Assembly: GCF_003332305.1 (NCBI RefSeq)
Contig: NZ_QOIO01000003.1
Coordinates: forward strand, 160,338 to 224,337
Source: Microvirga aerophila
GTDB lineage: Bacteria > Pseudomonadota > Alphaproteobacteria > Rhizobiales > Beijerinckiaceae
Reading direction: 5' to 3'
Length of the DNA stretch: 64,000 nt
A program made the translations under genes and the position numbers. This document shows positions 37,178-47,499 of this stretch, one piece after another; the first letter of the stretch is position 1; each line of letters begins with the position of its first letter. The notes below the pieces were generated by a model. It did no database searches. It had not been told where the DNA came from and saw only the letters and a list, made by a program, of their open reading frames with translations.

Positions 37178-38281
37178 TTACTCGGCGGCGTCGGTCTTGA
37201 CGGCTGCCTGATCGAACAGCTCGGCATCCCGTGCGGCGTTGTCCGCGTCGATTTCCGCGCGGGTGCGGCGGCGGCGGCGAGGACGGGCCTCGGTTTCTTC
37301 GCGGGCCGTTTCCTGGGGCGCAGGCACAGGCGCAATCGCCGGTGCTTCCACCACTGGCATCGCGCGAACCGGATTCGTCAGAAAGGCCGGAAGGCTGCTC
37401 GTCTCGGCGGCTTCAGGCTCGTTCCGGCGGCGCTCCCGGCGGAATTCACCGCGGCCACCCCGCTGATCACTACGATCCTGGCGCTCCCCCCGGTCGGGAC
37501 GATCAAAGCGCTCTTCACGCTCCTGACCCTCTTGGCGGTCGCTCCGCTCCGGGCGGTCCTGACGGACGAACCGATCCTGGCGCTCCTGGCCTTGGCGCTC
37601 CTGGCCTTGGCGTTCTTGGCCCTGGCGCTCTTGGCGCTCCGGACGCTCGCCACGATCCTGGCGGTCGTCGCCCCGGTCGAACTCCTGACGGGGCTGGTCG
37701 TCGCGCTGGAAATCCTGGCGCGGACCACGGTCGCGCTGGAAGCGCTCGCGGCGATCCTGACGTTCACCACGATCCTGTCGCTCTCCGCGATCCTGCCGAT
37801 CGAAGCGCTCGCCACGGTCCTGGCGATTGCCGCGGTCCTGACGATCGTTCCGGTCGAACCGGGCTGGACGGTCGCCCTCGGAACGCATCTCGAACGGCTG
37901 GGGCTGTGAACCTGGGTCGCCGTCTTCGCCGTTGCCGAAGCCACGATCGAAGCCCGGACGCTCGACCTGGGCAAAGCCCTCGTCGTCGCCTTCGTCATCG
38001 CGCTGCTGGTAGCCGTACTGCTCGCGCAGCTGCTCCTGCGCGGCGGCGATGATGCGGAAATAGTGCTCGGCGTGCTGGAAATAGTTCTCAGCCGCCACCG
38101 GGTCGCCGCTGGCCTGCGCATCGCGAGCGAGTTGGCTGTATTTTTCGGCAATATGCTGCGCCGTGCCACGGATCTTTACGTCCGGGCCGTTCGACTCATA
38201 GCTGCGCGTCAAGGGATTGGGACCCTTGTTGTTATTGTTGCGGCTACGGCCGCGCATACGCCTGTTCTGTCCTGGTCTCAT
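37178..38281 (-). CDS. DUF4167-domain protein with Arg/Asp/Gln repeat tract
   Basis: A 367-residue protein. The N-terminal 85 residues are a DUF4167 domain (RMRGRSRNNNNKGPNPL, then IAEKYSQLARDAQASGDPVAAENYFQHAEHY, a helical hairpin). The middle (about 125-275) is a low-complexity tract of RQDRGER, DRQDR and GQERQ units. The end is an Ala/Pro segment and a basic RPRRRRRTRAEIDADNAARD. The arginine-rich tract suggests RNA or nucleic-acid binding, but no function is known. It lies downstream of prmC, as is common in Rhizobiales. Confidence 0.85.
   Translation of the reverse strand: MRPGQNRRMRGRSRNNNNKGPNPLTRSYESNGPDVKIRGTAQHIAEKYSQLARDAQASGDPVAAENYFQHAEHYFRIIAAAQEQLREQYGYQQRDDEGDDEGFAQVERPGFDRGFGNGEDGDPGSQPQPFEMRSEGDRPARFDRNDRQDRGNRQDRGERFDRQDRGERQDRGERQDRRERFQRDRGPRQDFQRDDQPRQEFDRGDDRQDRGERPERQERQGQERQGQERQGQERQDRFVRQDRPERSDRQEGQEREERFDRPDRGERQDRSDQRGGRGEFRRERRRNEPEAAETSSLPAFLTNPVRAMPVVEAPAIAPVPAPQETAREETEARPRRRRRTRAEIDADNAARDAELFDQAAVKTDAAE
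37575..37640 (-). repeat. In-frame tandem repeat inside the DUF4167 gene
   Basis: Three near-identical 15-base units (GGCGCTCCTGGCCTT type on the plus strand) encode repeated QGQER residues. The flanking region is built of related 9- to 15-base units. Such tracts change length by slippage. Confidence 0.7.
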
Positions 38282-38629
38282 TCTGGTCTACGACCCTCGC
38301 TGGTTCTTCAAGCCCACGCGATGCAAGCCAATGTTCACCGAACGGGCTTATCGCCCACCGTTCGCGTGGCAACCGTCTGTCGTTCGGCCATGGCTATGAG
38401 GCCTAGGCCATCCTTCAGTGTCGGGTTCAAATGATCGCGCCTGGCTGTTCAAAAGCCCCTGCCTGCGCGATGGATATCGTTTGGTCTCCCGGCATGCCCC
38501 TCTATCGGAGCTACCGATCTTCTTAGACCGAGGACGATCTCTAACCCAAATCTAGCGGGTTCCGCCCGGTCCAACAAGCGATATTTCAGCTTTTCTCACG
38601 AAATGGAGAACAATACTTATGCCCCGGGA
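38282..38629. other. Intergenic region between DUF4167 gene and prmC
   Basis: A 348-base spacer on a tandem minus-strand run. I see no gene. The only structure noted is an imperfect hairpin with CGAACGG (38339-38345) and CCGTTCG (38358-38364). A promoter for the DUF4167 gene is expected here but not identified. Confidence 0.55.
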
Positions 38630-39475
38630 TCATGTCCGTTTCAGGGCGACACATCGCGGCTGATCTGAGAGATCGTGTGCGATGGTTAAAACTTCAAGGG
38701 CATGACTTGAAGCCAGCGTGGTTAAAGCCTCGGCCTGATCGTACCCGATTTCCAGAATGAGGAGACCGCCTGGGCGGAGCAACGGCAAGGATTCCCGCAG
38801 GATGACCCGATAGGCCTCAAGCCCGTCCGGGCCGCCGTCGAGGGCGAGGAGCGGGTCGTGCTCCCGCACTTCCCGGTCAAGGCCTGGAATGACCGGCGAC
38901 GCGATATAGGGTGGGTTCGAGACGATCAGGTCGAGGGGGCCGGCGAGGGCGCTGCCCCAGTCCGAGAGGGCAAAGAGGCACCTTTCGCCGACGCCGTTGC
39001 GCTCCGCGTTCCCGCGCGCCGTCCGGAGAGCCCCCAGAGAGCGGTCGATCCCGAGGCCTTTTGCCCGCGGCAGTTCATGAAGCAGGGCGGTTAGGATGCA
39101 GCCCGACCCGGTGCCGAAATCCGCCAGGATCAAGGGGGCCTGCCGGTCGGGCAGGAGACTGAGAGCCATCTCGACGACCGTTTCCGTGTCGGGCCGGGGC
39201 ACGAGGGTCTCGGGCGAGAGGCTGAAGGGCAGCCCCCAGAACTCTCGCTCCCCGATGATCCGGGCCACCGGCTCGTGCGCGAGGCGGCGCCGGGCATAGG
39301 CCCGGAGCGTCTCGGTCTGATCGGGCGTCAGCGGCTCGTCAGGGCGGGTGATGAGGTCGGTAGGAGCAATCCCCAGGGCCGAGAGAACCAGCAGCCGGGC
39401 ATCGAGCGGCGCGGTCCCAAAACCGGCCTCGGCGAGGGCCTGCCGGAGCTCGCGGAGGGCTTGCGCCCGGGTCAT
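38630..39475 (-). CDS. prmC: Release factor glutamine methyltransferase
   Basis: A 281-residue SAM-dependent enzyme that methylates the Gln of the GGQ motif of release factors RF1 and RF2. The SAM site has LILADFGTGSGCILTAL, and the active-site motif is NPPY (SNPPYIAS). The ATG at 39475 is used here; a TTG at 39490 would add five residues and overlap the fosX stop in a TTGA. It lies in one run with prfA, its substrate gene, but separated from it by fosX. The identification is firm and the start is not. Confidence 0.9.
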   Translation of the reverse strand: MTRAQALRELRQALAEAGFGTAPLDARLLVLSALGIAPTDLITRPDEPLTPDQTETLRAYARRRLAHEPVARIIGEREFWGLPFSLSPETLVPRPDTETVVEMALSLLPDRQAPLILADFGTGSGCILTALLHELPRAKGLGIDRSLGALRTARGNAERNGVGERCLFALSDWGSALAGPLDLIVSNPPYIASPVIPGLDREVREHDPLLALDGGPDGLEAYRVILRESLPLLRPGGLLILEIGYDQAEALTTLASSHALEVLTIAHDLSDQPRCVALKRT

Positions 39476-39486
39476 GGCTCGGGCGC

Positions 39487-39900
39487 TCAAGCTTTCCCGC
39501 CCTGTCGGTAGCGCTCCAGCCGCTCTTCGAGGGTGCCGGTATGCAGCTCGAACAAGTGGTTGTCGTGGTCGTAGAAATAGAGGGACTGACCTTCGCCCTC
39601 GACACGGGAGCGCGATTCCCGCAGCGTGAGGCCGAGCTTTTCGATGCGTTCCTTGTACGTGTCGAGCATCGCCGCATCGATCTTGAAGGCGATGTGGTTG
39701 TAGGTGCGGGTGGGCAGGCTCTCGCCTTCCATGACGGCGATCCAGTGCCCGCCGACGATGAAGAACTTCTCGCGCGATAGGGAGAAGGTTTCGTCGCCGG
39801 ACGCGTAGACCTCGCGGCCATCGAGCACTTGGCGTACGATGGCGCTCATGCGGTCGAGATCGTGGGTGATCAGGGTGATGTGGCTCAAGCCTTCGATCAC
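39487..39900 (-). CDS. fosX: FosX-type fosfomycin epoxide hydrolase
   Basis: A 137-residue VOC-superfamily protein that keeps the FosX pattern throughout: metal ligands His7 (LSHIT), His69 (TYNHIAFK) and Glu118 ([16 protein letters not shown]), and Glu44 (SREKFF), the general base that distinguishes FosX hydrolases from the FosA and FosB thiol transferases. FosX adds water to the epoxide of fosfomycin using Mn2+. Numbering matches Listeria FosX without gaps. The GTG start overlaps the prfA stop (GTGA), and its end lies at the prmC start. Actual resistance, as opposed to an older related activity, is not proven. Confidence 0.85.
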   Translation of the reverse strand: MIEGLSHITLITHDLDRMSAIVRQVLDGREVYASGDETFSLSREKFFIVGGHWIAVMEGESLPTRTYNHIAFKIDAAMLDTYKERIEKLGLTLRESRSRVEGEGQSLYFYDHDNHLFELHTGTLEERLERYRQGGKA

Positions 39901-40985
39901 GCCGCCTCGTCCTGCGCGGCGAGCTGGGCGGCCTGATGCTCGGTCACGAGGGCGTCGATGAGCTCGTCGAGGGCGTTGCCGCTGATCACTTCCTCCAGCT
40001 TGTAGAGGGTCAGGTTGATCCGGTGGTCGGTCACGCGGCCTTGCGGGAAATTGTAGGTGCGGATGCGCTCCGAGCGGTCGCCGGAGCCGACCTGCGCCTT
40101 GCGGTCGGCCGCGCGGGCGGCGTCCTTGGCGGTGCGCTCGGCGTCGTAGAGGCGGGCGCGCAGAAGCGCCAGCGCCCGGGCGCGGTTCTTGTGCTGGGAG
40201 CGCTCGTCCTGCACGAACACCACGGTGCCGGTGGGAATGTGGGTGATGCGGATCGCCGATTCGGTCTTGTTGACATGCTGGCCGCCCGCGCCCTGCGCCC
40301 GCATGGTGTCGATCTTCAGGTCCGCATCGTTGATGGCGATGTCCACATCCTCGGCCTCCGGCAAAACGGCCACCGTGGCCGCCGAGGTATGGATGCGTCC
40401 TTGCGTTTCCGTGTCCGGCACGCGCTGCACCCGATGCACGCCGCTCTCGAACTTCAGGCGGGCGAAGACGTTGCGCCCTTTTACCTCGGCCACCACTTCC
40501 TTGTAGCCGCCTGCGGTGCCTTCGCTCTCCGAGACGATCTCGACCTTCCATCCCTTGAGGTCCGCGTAGCGCGTGTACATGCGCAGCAGGTCGCCGGCGA
40601 ACAGAGCGGCCTCGTCGCCGCCGGTGCCGGCGCGGATTTCCAGGATGGCGCTTTTCTCGTCCGCCTCGTCCTTGGGCAGCAGGATGATGCGCAAGTCCTG
40701 CGCGGCCCGCTCCACGTCCGCTCGCGCCTGGGGCAGCTCGTCCTCGGCGAGCGAGCGCATCTCGGAATCGGTCGACGGATCGTCGAGCAGAGCCTGGAGG
40801 CCCCTCAGGTTCTCCTCCATGGCATGATAGCCCCGGATCGCCTCTACCACGTCGTCGAGCTCCGACAGCTCGCGGGACAGGGCGACAAAGGTTTCGGGAT
40901 CCGGGCCGGCATTGAGGGTCGCCGTGATGATCTCGTGGCGGGCCAGAATGGCGTTGAGGCGTTCAGACGGAGGAGCGATCGACAT
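39897..40985 (-). CDS. prfA: Peptide chain release factor 1
   Basis: A 362-residue class I release factor recognising UAA and UAG. The peptidyl-hydrolysis motif GGQ is at residues 234-236 ([12 protein letters not shown]), with the Gln being the PrmC methylation target. The decoding domain precedes it and the [20 protein letters not shown] stretch follows. Its start overlaps the ptsP stop by one base (TGATG), and its stop overlaps the fosX start (GTGA), so it is translated within a tight operon. Confidence 0.95.
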   Translation of the reverse strand: MSIAPPSERLNAILARHEIITATLNAGPDPETFVALSRELSELDDVVEAIRGYHAMEENLRGLQALLDDPSTDSEMRSLAEDELPQARADVERAAQDLRIILLPKDEADEKSAILEIRAGTGGDEAALFAGDLLRMYTRYADLKGWKVEIVSESEGTAGGYKEVVAEVKGRNVFARLKFESGVHRVQRVPDTETQGRIHTSAATVAVLPEAEDVDIAINDADLKIDTMRAQGAGGQHVNKTESAIRITHIPTGTVVFVQDERSQHKNRARALALLRARLYDAERTAKDAARAADRKAQVGSGDRSERIRTYNFPQGRVTDHRINLTLYKLEEVISGNALDELIDALVTEHQAAQLAAQDEAA

Positions 40986-43249
40986 CAGACCGGAATACCA
41001 TGGGTTTCCGCAAAGCGGAGGAGCTTGGGGCGCAACGTATCGCCGCCGTCCCTTTCAAGTTCCTGCCGGATCAGGTCGCCGACGCGCTTGGCCTCGAGTT
41101 CCAGCAGCATGGCCTTGACCGGCCCGAGAGAGGCTGGCGACATGGACAGGGAGTGGAAGCCGAGTGCGATCAGCGCCATGGCCTCCAGGGGGCGCCCGCC
41201 GATCTCGCCGCAGACGGTGGCCAGGCAGCCCGCCGCCTGGGCCTGTTCGGCCACCATCCTGAGGGCCCGCAGCATGGGCACGCTCAAAGGATCGAAGCGG
41301 TCGGCCACCCGCCGGTTCTCCCGGTCGATGGCGAACATGAACTGCATCAGGTCGTTCGACCCGACGGAGATGAAATCGGCAAGCGCGCAGATTTCCTTGA
41401 GCTGGAAGAGGAGCGAGGGCACTTCCAGCATGACGCCGAGCTTGAGATCGGACGGCAGCTCATAGCCGTGATGGGACAGATGGGTCTTTTCCCGCTCGAC
41501 CAGGCTCCTTGCGCGGACGAACTCGTCGCAGGTGGCCACCATCGGGAACATGATCTTCAGAGGCCGCCCGCCCGCCGCTTTCAGCAGGGCGCGGATCTGG
41601 GCCCGCAGGAGGCCCGGGCGATCAAGTCCGATGCGGATCGCGCGCCAGCCGAGGGCGGGATTCTCCTCCTCGACCGACTGCATGTAAGGCAGGATCTTGT
41701 CGCCCCCGATGTCGAGGGTCCGGAACGTCACCGGCAGGCCGGAGGCTTCCGCAAAGACCGCGTTGTAAAGACCCTGCTGCTCGCCCGCAGAGGGCATGCG
41801 CTCTGCGATCATGAACTGGATCTCGGTGCGGAACAGCCCGATCCCCGCGGCCCCCGTCTCGGTCAGGTGCGGCAGGTCGACGAGGAGGCCGGCATTGAGC
41901 TGGAGCGTGACCTCGACCCCGTCCTTGGTGACGGAGGGTACGTCGCGCAGCTTGAGATATTGCTCCTGCCGCCTGGCGCGAAGCCGCGCCTTCTCGGCAT
42001 AGGCCGCCTCGACCTCGGGGCTCGGGCGCAGCTGCACTTCGCCGGCCGCGCCATCGACGATGATCGCATCGCCCTGCTCGGCGAGCGACGTGACGTTCTC
42101 CACCTCGCCGACCGCCGGAATCCCCAGCGCCCGGGCCACGATGGCGATATGGCTCGTCGGACCGCCTTCCTCGAGCACAAGGCCTCGCAGGCGCGAGCGG
42201 TCGTAGTCCAGAAGGGCCGCGGGTCCCATGGACCTGGCCACCAGAATGGCGTTTTCAGGAAGACCGCTGCGCTCCATCACGAGTTCGCGCCCGACCAGGC
42301 GATGCAGCAGCCGGTTGGCCAGATCGTCGAGATCGTGCAGGCGCTCGCGCAGGTAGGGGTCGGTCTGGCGCATCATCCGGGCGCGGTTGTCCGACTGCAC
42401 GCGCTCCACGGCGGCTTCCGCCGTCAGGCCTGACGTCACGGCTTCGCGCATGCGCCTGAGCCAACCCTGGTCATGGGCGAACATGCGGAAGGTCTCCAGG
42501 ACCTCCCGGTGCTCGCCGTGATGGGCCACGTCGCCGCGCTCGATAAGCTCGTCGATCGTGGTCCTGACCTCGGCGATGGCCTCTTCCAGGCGCTGCAGCT
42601 CCGTCTCGACGTTCTCGGCGATGAGGTTTTTCACCACCACCCGGGGCTCGTGCAGCACCACATGGCCAAGGCCGACGCCATCAGCCAGGGCAAGACCCTT
42701 CTGGTGCAGCGGGCGGCGCAGCGCGATGCCTGTCTCCAGGGGCGCCAGCGCCTGCAGCTCGCCCGACGCCAGCATCTCGGCCAGCACCATGGCGGTGGTC
42801 TGGAGCGCTTCGAGCTCCTCCTCCGTATAGACCCGGTAGGTGCGGTTCTGGACGACCAGGACACCCAGCGTGTTGCCGGCTCTCAGGAGCGGCACGCCCA
42901 GGAACGCGTGGTAAATCTCTTCGCCGGTTTCGGGCTTGTACGAGTAGGCCGGGTGATTCTGGGCGTCCGAGAGGGCCAGCGGTTCGGCGGTGGCGGCGAT
43001 CTGGCCCACAAGGCCTTCGCCGGCCCGCATGGTGGTGAGGTGGACCGCTTCCCGGTTCAGGCCTTCGGTGGCGAACAGCTCGAGGACGCCGTCGCCGCGC
43101 ATCACGTAGACGGAGCACACCTCCGCCACCATGTTGGCGGCAATCAGAATGACGATCTTGTCGAGCCGGTCCTGCGCGCCGACCGGCTCCGCCATGATTT
43201 CGCGGAGGCGGCGCAGCAAAAGGCGCGGACCGCCGGGCGCGGTTGGCAT
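40985..43249 (-). CDS. ptsP: PTS phosphoenolpyruvate-protein phosphotransferase PtsP (EI-Ntr)
   Basis: A 754-residue enzyme I of the nitrogen-related phosphotransferase system, a regulatory phosphorelay. It has an N-terminal GAF domain (about 18-165), which in this family can sense glutamine, then the phosphohistidine domain with active His367 ([15 protein letters not shown]), then the C-terminal PEP-binding barrel ([22 protein letters not shown]). It passes phosphate from PEP to NPr and EIIA-Ntr, controlling K+ and nitrogen or carbon balance. It lies between lysC and prfA as in other Rhizobiales. Confidence 0.93.
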   Translation of the reverse strand: MPTAPGGPRLLLRRLREIMAEPVGAQDRLDKIVILIAANMVAEVCSVYVMRGDGVLELFATEGLNREAVHLTTMRAGEGLVGQIAATAEPLALSDAQNHPAYSYKPETGEEIYHAFLGVPLLRAGNTLGVLVVQNRTYRVYTEEELEALQTTAMVLAEMLASGELQALAPLETGIALRRPLHQKGLALADGVGLGHVVLHEPRVVVKNLIAENVETELQRLEEAIAEVRTTIDELIERGDVAHHGEHREVLETFRMFAHDQGWLRRMREAVTSGLTAEAAVERVQSDNRARMMRQTDPYLRERLHDLDDLANRLLHRLVGRELVMERSGLPENAILVARSMGPAALLDYDRSRLRGLVLEEGGPTSHIAIVARALGIPAVGEVENVTSLAEQGDAIIVDGAAGEVQLRPSPEVEAAYAEKARLRARRQEQYLKLRDVPSVTKDGVEVTLQLNAGLLVDLPHLTETGAAGIGLFRTEIQFMIAERMPSAGEQQGLYNAVFAEASGLPVTFRTLDIGGDKILPYMQSVEEENPALGWRAIRIGLDRPGLLRAQIRALLKAAGGRPLKIMFPMVATCDEFVRARSLVEREKTHLSHHGYELPSDLKLGVMLEVPSLLFQLKEICALADFISVGSNDLMQFMFAIDRENRRVADRFDPLSVPMLRALRMVAEQAQAAGCLATVCGEIGGRPLEAMALIALGFHSLSMSPASLGPVKAMLLELEAKRVGDLIRQELERDGGDTLRPKLLRFAETHGIPV

Positions 43250-43336
43250 GATCTTATCGGTTCCCGTCCTTGGCGGCCGCCGGGATGAACCGCCGGCCTT
43301 GTCGTGAGTGTCGCAGCCTCACCAACGAGACGTCAA

Positions 43337-44575
43337 TCAGGCTTGATCAAGGCCGTATAGCGAGTGGAGCGTGCGTACGGCAAGCTCCGTGTAGGCCGAG
43401 TCGATCAGAACCGAGAATTTGATCTCGGAGGTAGTGATGGCCCGGATGTTGATGCCCTTGTCGGCCAAGGCTTTGAAGGCCTTGGCGGCCACGCCCGCGT
43501 GACTGCGCATACCCACCCCGATGGCCGAGACCTTCACAACGTCCGTCGCGCCCTGAAGATCCTTGAACTCGATCTCGCCCTTGTGCTCGTTGAGCACCGC
43601 GCAGGCCCGCTCGTAATCGGCCGCCGGGACCGTGAAGGTGAGGTCCGTGGTGGTGGTGTCGTCGGACACGACCTGGATGATCATGTCCACGTTCACGTTG
43701 GCTTCCGCCAGCGGCACGAAGATGGACGCCGCGATGCCGGGTTTGTCCGCGACGTTCCGCAGCGTGATCTGGGCCTCGTCGCGGGAATAGGCGATGCCCG
43801 TGACAACCTGCTGTTCCATAATGTCTTCCTCGTCGCAGATGAGGGTGCCGAGCTTGGGGTCGGCGGGATCGTCGAAGCTGGAGCGCACATAGGTCGGAAC
43901 GCGGTGCATCATGGCGAGCTCCACCGAGCGCACCTGAAGTACCTTGGCGCCCAGCGACGCCATTTCCAGCATTTCCTCGTAGGATACCTTGTCCAGGCGC
44001 CGGGCCTTGGAGACGATGCGCGGATCGGTGGTGTAGACCCCGTCCACGTCCGTGTAGATGTCGCAGCGCTCGGCTTGGATGGCGGCTGCCAGCGCCACGG
44101 CGCTGGTGTCCGAGCCGCCGCGACCCAGGGTGGTGACGCGCCCGGTGGGCTGGTGCATGCCCTGGAAGCCCGACACCACGGCGATTTCCTTGCCCTTGGA
44201 GAAGCCGTCGAGGATGCCGGTGCCGTCGATGGCGGCGATTCGCGCCGAGCCATGGGCGTCCGAGGTCATGATCGGGATCTGCCAGCCCTGCCAGGAGCGG
44301 GCCCTCAGGCCCATCTCCTGCAAGGCGATCGCCAGAAGGCCGGACGTGACCTGCTCGCCGGAGGCGACCACCACGTCGTATTCCTTCGAGTCGTAGAGGG
44401 GCGACGCCTCCTTGACCCAGCCGACGAGCTCGTTGGTCTTGCCCGACATGGCGGACACGACCACGGCCACATCGTAGCCGGCTTCGACCTCGCGTTTGAC
44501 GTGCCGCGCCACATTGCGGATGCGTTCGACCGTGGCGACGGATGTACCGCCGAATTTCATCACCAGACGGGGCAT
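43337..44575 (-). CDS. lysC: Aspartate kinase
   Basis: A 412-residue enzyme for the first step of lysine, threonine and methionine synthesis, phosphorylating aspartate. The kinase domain starts LVMKFGGTSVATVERI, and TLGRGGSDTSAVALA is the family motif. The C-terminal 150 or so residues hold two ACT domains (QITLRNVADKPGIAA and VSAIGVGMRSHAG) for feedback inhibition by lysine or threonine. The start at 44575 gives the normal length; the open frame continues another 53 codons without family similarity. It heads the lysC-ptsP-prfA-fosX-prmC run, with an 87-base gap before ptsP. Confidence 0.94.
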   Translation of the reverse strand: MPRLVMKFGGTSVATVERIRNVARHVKREVEAGYDVAVVVSAMSGKTNELVGWVKEASPLYDSKEYDVVVASGEQVTSGLLAIALQEMGLRARSWQGWQIPIMTSDAHGSARIAAIDGTGILDGFSKGKEIAVVSGFQGMHQPTGRVTTLGRGGSDTSAVALAAAIQAERCDIYTDVDGVYTTDPRIVSKARRLDKVSYEEMLEMASLGAKVLQVRSVELAMMHRVPTYVRSSFDDPADPKLGTLICDEEDIMEQQVVTGIAYSRDEAQITLRNVADKPGIAASIFVPLAEANVNVDMIIQVVSDDTTTTDLTFTVPAADYERACAVLNEHKGEIEFKDLQGATDVVKVSAIGVGMRSHAGVAAKAFKALADKGINIRAITTSEIKFSVLIDSAYTELAVRTLHSLYGLDQA

Positions 44576-44718
44576 GAGCGAGGGGAGCCGTGATTTATGA
44601 GAAACTTTGCCCCTTCGCGGCGCGAAAAGGCGCGTATACATGACGGCGAGGCCGCGCGCTGTCAACGCGCAGAATTGCATGCGTCCCCTCGTTTTGGAGA
44701 GGGGCGGAGGAGACCCTG

Positions 44719-45462
44719 ATGCCAGACGCCGCATCGACCACCATCGACCCGGCCGAGGTCGCCCGTTTCGAGCGCATCGCCGAGACGTGGTGGGACCCCA
44801 AAGGGCCCATGAAGGTCCTGCACCGGTTCAATCCGGTGCGCCTCACGTATATCCGCGATGAGGCCTGCCGCCGGTTCGGGCGCGATCCCAAATCGGCCCG
44901 CTCGCTCGAGGGGCTGACGATCCTCGACGTGGGCTGCGGCGGGGGGGTGCTGTCCGAACCCCTGGCCCGCCTTGGGGCCCGGGTGACCGGCCTCGACCCG
45001 GCCCCCACCAACGTGTCCGTGGCGCGGCTTCATGCGGAGCAGGCCGGCGTTCCGGTCGATTACCGCAACGAGACCGTGGAATCCGTGGTGGCCAAGGGAG
45101 AGACCTTCGACATGGTGCTGGCCATGGAGGTGGTGGAGCACGTGGCCGACGTGCAGGCTTTCGTGAACGCCTGCGCGGCCGCCGTGAGGCCGGGTGGGGC
45201 GCTTGCCATGGCGACCCTCAACCGGACCCTGCGCTCCTTCGCGCTCGCCATCGTGGGAGCCGAGTACGTGTTGGGCTGGCTGCCCAAGGGCACCCACGAA
45301 TGGGACAAGTTCGTCACGCCGGACGAACTGACGGCCGCCATCGAGACGGCGGGCTTTGCCGTCAACGATCTGACCGGCGTCGCCTACAATCCCCTGCGCG
45401 GGGATTGGTCTCTATCTCGGGACACGGCCGTCAACTACATGCTTCTCGCCTCTCGGGCATAA
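44719..45462 (+). CDS. ubiG: Ubiquinone O-methyltransferase UbiG
   Basis: A 247-residue SAM-dependent methyltransferase carrying out both O-methylations of ubiquinone synthesis. Motif [21 protein letters not shown] is near residue 70; AMEVVEHV and the C-terminal [16 protein letters not shown] are typical. GGAGGAG lies 7-12 bases before the ATG. It is divergent from lysC. The last 28 bases overlap the end of nhaA on the other strand. Confidence 0.93.
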   Translation: MPDAASTTIDPAEVARFERIAETWWDPKGPMKVLHRFNPVRLTYIRDEACRRFGRDPKSARSLEGLTILDVGCGGGVLSEPLARLGARVTGLDPAPTNVSVARLHAEQAGVPVDYRNETVESVVAKGETFDMVLAMEVVEHVADVQAFVNACAAAVRPGGALAMATLNRTLRSFALAIVGAEYVLGWLPKGTHEWDKFVTPDELTAAIETAGFAVNDLTGVAYNPLRGDWSLSRDTAVNYMLLASRA

Positions 45463-46658
45463 GGCCTCTCCCGCGGTGCAACCCGCAGGAGCAGGAAGCC
45501 CGCAAGAGCCGACAGCAGGGAACCGGCCAGCACGCCGATCTTGGTGGCGTCGATCAGATTCGGCTGATCGGGGAAGGCTAACGCCCCGATGAACAGGCTC
45601 ATGGTGAAGCCGATGCCGCACAACAGCGCCACCCCGTAGCACTGCAGCCGGGATGCGCCCGCCGGCCTGTCGGCCAGCCCGAAACGGATTGCGAGTTCGG
45701 CGAAGGCGTAGACGCCGACCTGCTTGCCCAGGAAGAGGCCCAGGGCGACGCCGAGGGGCAGGGGCGTGAGAATGGCACCGAGGGCCATGCCCTCGAAGGA
45801 CACACCCGCATTGGCGAAGCCGAAGATCGGAATGATCGCATAGGCCACCCAGGGCTGGAGCGCATGTTCCAGCCGGTGGAGGGGCGAATCCTCAGCCCTG
45901 GTCTTTTTCGGCTGCGCCTGAAGGGGGATGGTCAGGGCGAGGGCAACGCCGGCCAGCGTGGCGTGAATACCGGACTTCAGCACGAAGAACCACAGCGCCG
46001 CCCCGAGGACGAGGTAGGGCGAGAGCGCCGTCACGCCGAAGCGGTTGAGGACGACGAGAACCACGATGCACAAAGCCGCCAGCCCGAGCATCGGCAGTGC
46101 GAGGTTGCTGGTGTAGAAGATCGCGATGATCAGGATCGCCCCTAGATCGTCCAGGATGGCCAGAGCCGTGAGGAAAATCTTGAGGGAGGTGGGCACCCGG
46201 GTGCCGAGAACCGCCAGCACGCCGAGTGCGAAAGCGATGTCGGTTGCGGCCGGGATCGCCCAGCCGCGCAGGAGGTCGGGATCATTCCAGGTCACGGTCA
46301 GATAGACCAGCGCCGGCACCACCATGCCGCCGAAGGCCGCGATTCCTGGCAGCACCCGGCGCGGCCAGGTGGAGAGCTGCCCGTCGAGGAATTCGCGCTT
46401 GATCTCGAGCCCCACCAGAAGGAAGAACACAGCCATGAGGGCGTCGTTGATCCAGTGCAGAACGCTCAGGCCGAACACATAGGTCTTCAGGACACCGAAA
46501 TAGATCCCTGAGGCCGGCGAGTTGGCGATCACCAGCGCGACCACTGTCACGCCCATGAGGATGATGCCACCCGAGGCCTCACTGTCGAAGAAGCGCCGCA
46601 TCAGCGAAACGCGCCGATGGCTCTGGATCTTCTTCACATCGCCTCGTGCGCGATCCAT
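45435..46658 (-). CDS. nhaA: Na+/H+ antiporter NhaA
   Basis: A 407-residue inner-membrane antiporter exchanging one Na+ for two H+, for salt and alkaline pH tolerance. Twelve helices are expected. The ion-binding aspartate pair is Asp170-Asp171 in [11 protein letters not shown], equivalent to the E. coli 163/164 pair, and the broken-helix region [16 protein letters not shown] is present. The N-terminus [20 protein letters not shown] is typical. It overlaps ubiG by 28 bases at the 3' end. Confidence 0.93.
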   Translation of the reverse strand: MDRARGDVKKIQSHRRVSLMRRFFDSEASGGIILMGVTVVALVIANSPASGIYFGVLKTYVFGLSVLHWINDALMAVFFLLVGLEIKREFLDGQLSTWPRRVLPGIAAFGGMVVPALVYLTVTWNDPDLLRGWAIPAATDIAFALGVLAVLGTRVPTSLKIFLTALAILDDLGAILIIAIFYTSNLALPMLGLAALCIVVLVVLNRFGVTALSPYLVLGAALWFFVLKSGIHATLAGVALALTIPLQAQPKKTRAEDSPLHRLEHALQPWVAYAIIPIFGFANAGVSFEGMALGAILTPLPLGVALGLFLGKQVGVYAFAELAIRFGLADRPAGASRLQCYGVALLCGIGFTMSLFIGALAFPDQPNLIDATKIGVLAGSLLSALAGFLLLRVAPRERPYAREARSM

Positions 46659-46715
46659 CGCTGTCTCCTGTCCAACCGATGTCGGTCTTACGGCGGATGG
46701 GCCGCAATCAAAAGC

Positions 46716-47237
46716 TCAAACGTTCACTGCCCGATGACGAATTCGGGAGGAGCCGAGAACCTGCTCCAGTCTCACCGGGCGATAGTCCCAGGCATCCACG
46801 CCCACATCGAACTGACGGGTCTGGCGTTTGAGCTTGCCGTGGGAATGACCGTGCAGGTCGAGCCAGCCGCGGCCCATGTTCTTCCAGGTGCGGAACGCGT
46901 AGTGGCAGAGCACGAGGGCGTGGCCGTCGACGAAGAGCTCCGCATAATTCTGCACACTCGCCCAGCCTTGCGCCGAAAGCGTCGCCTGACCGTCGTTGTT
47001 GCCGATGATGAGATGCTTGCGGCCGTTGAGGATGTTCAACAGCTCGTCGATCCGCTCCGGGCGCACATGCAGGGCGAAATCGCCCAGATGCCAGACCTCG
47101 TCATCGGGCAAGACGGTCTCGTTCCAGCGGGCGATAAGGGCCTCGTCATGCTCGGGGATCGACTTGAACGGACGCTTGTCGATGCGCAGCACCCGCGGAT
47201 CGCCGAAATGCGTGTCGCCTGTGAAGTAAACCGCCAA
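46716..47237 (-). CDS. Metallophosphoesterase
   Basis: A 173-residue calcineurin-like phosphoesterase with all metal-binding motifs in order: GDTHFGD (near residue 7), WHLGDFAL, IIGNNDG, a His in LVLCHYAF, and HGHSHG near residue 138. The fold uses two metal ions to cleave phosphodiesters or monoesters; the substrate is not visible. I start it at a TTG (47237), which puts the first strand at the proper place; the frame is open to 47477, but that part has no family features. The start is therefore uncertain. Confidence 0.78.
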   Translation of the reverse strand: MAVYFTGDTHFGDPRVLRIDKRPFKSIPEHDEALIARWNETVLPDDEVWHLGDFALHVRPERIDELLNILNGRKHLIIGNNDGQATLSAQGWASVQNYAELFVDGHALVLCHYAFRTWKNMGRGWLDLHGHSHGKLKRQTRQFDVGVDAWDYRPVRLEQVLGSSRIRHRAVNV

Positions 47238-47321
47238 GAGCTGCCGTTCCCCGATTCCGGATTCAGATGGGGCGTGACGATGAAAGGTCGAGACTGCATC
47301 CGCGGCGACCGGGCAAGCCGG

Positions 47322-47341
47322 CGTCTCTCGGATGAGAGACG
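47322..47341. promoter_or_regulatory. Hairpin with GGAT loop
   Basis: CGTCTCTC and GAGAGACG form a perfect 8-bp stem with a GGAT tetraloop, in the 262-base spacer upstream of the secreted protein at 47500. GGA in a hairpin loop is also the shape bound by CsrA-type regulators; this is only a structural note. Confidence 0.4.
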
Positions 47342-47413
47342 GAGATGAGAGTATTTCCTTAAGGGAAGCTGTGCTTATTGAGACGCGACATTCGGCCAAG
47401 TCGAGACAATAAA

Positions 47414-47495
47414 AGCCCCCAACAGCTAGGCTCGCCGCAACCCGGATGCTCTTCGGGCAGGGATCATCCTGCCGCACTCATCAGCCTTGGGGGCT
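47414..47495 (+). promoter_or_regulatory. Inverted repeat covering the ribosome-binding site
   Basis: AGCCCCCAA (47414-47422) is the exact complement of TTGGGGGCT (47487-47495), and the right arm contains the GGGGG ribosome-binding sequence of the gene starting TTG at 47500. If both arms are in the mRNA, pairing would hide the site, allowing translational control. Confidence 0.45.
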
Positions 47496-47499
47496 CACT

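Noticed and set aside
39487..40551. A 354-residue fusion ending in FosX
   Set aside because: The upstream 220 codons are an alternate frame of prfA; the FosX sequence starts at the GTG at 39900.
39936..41465. 509-codon open frame antisense to prfA and ptsP
   Set aside because: Shadow of two well-supported genes.
43337..44734. Longer start for lysC at 44734
   Set aside because: The 53 extra residues have no aspartate-kinase similarity; the family sequence begins at the ATG at 44575.
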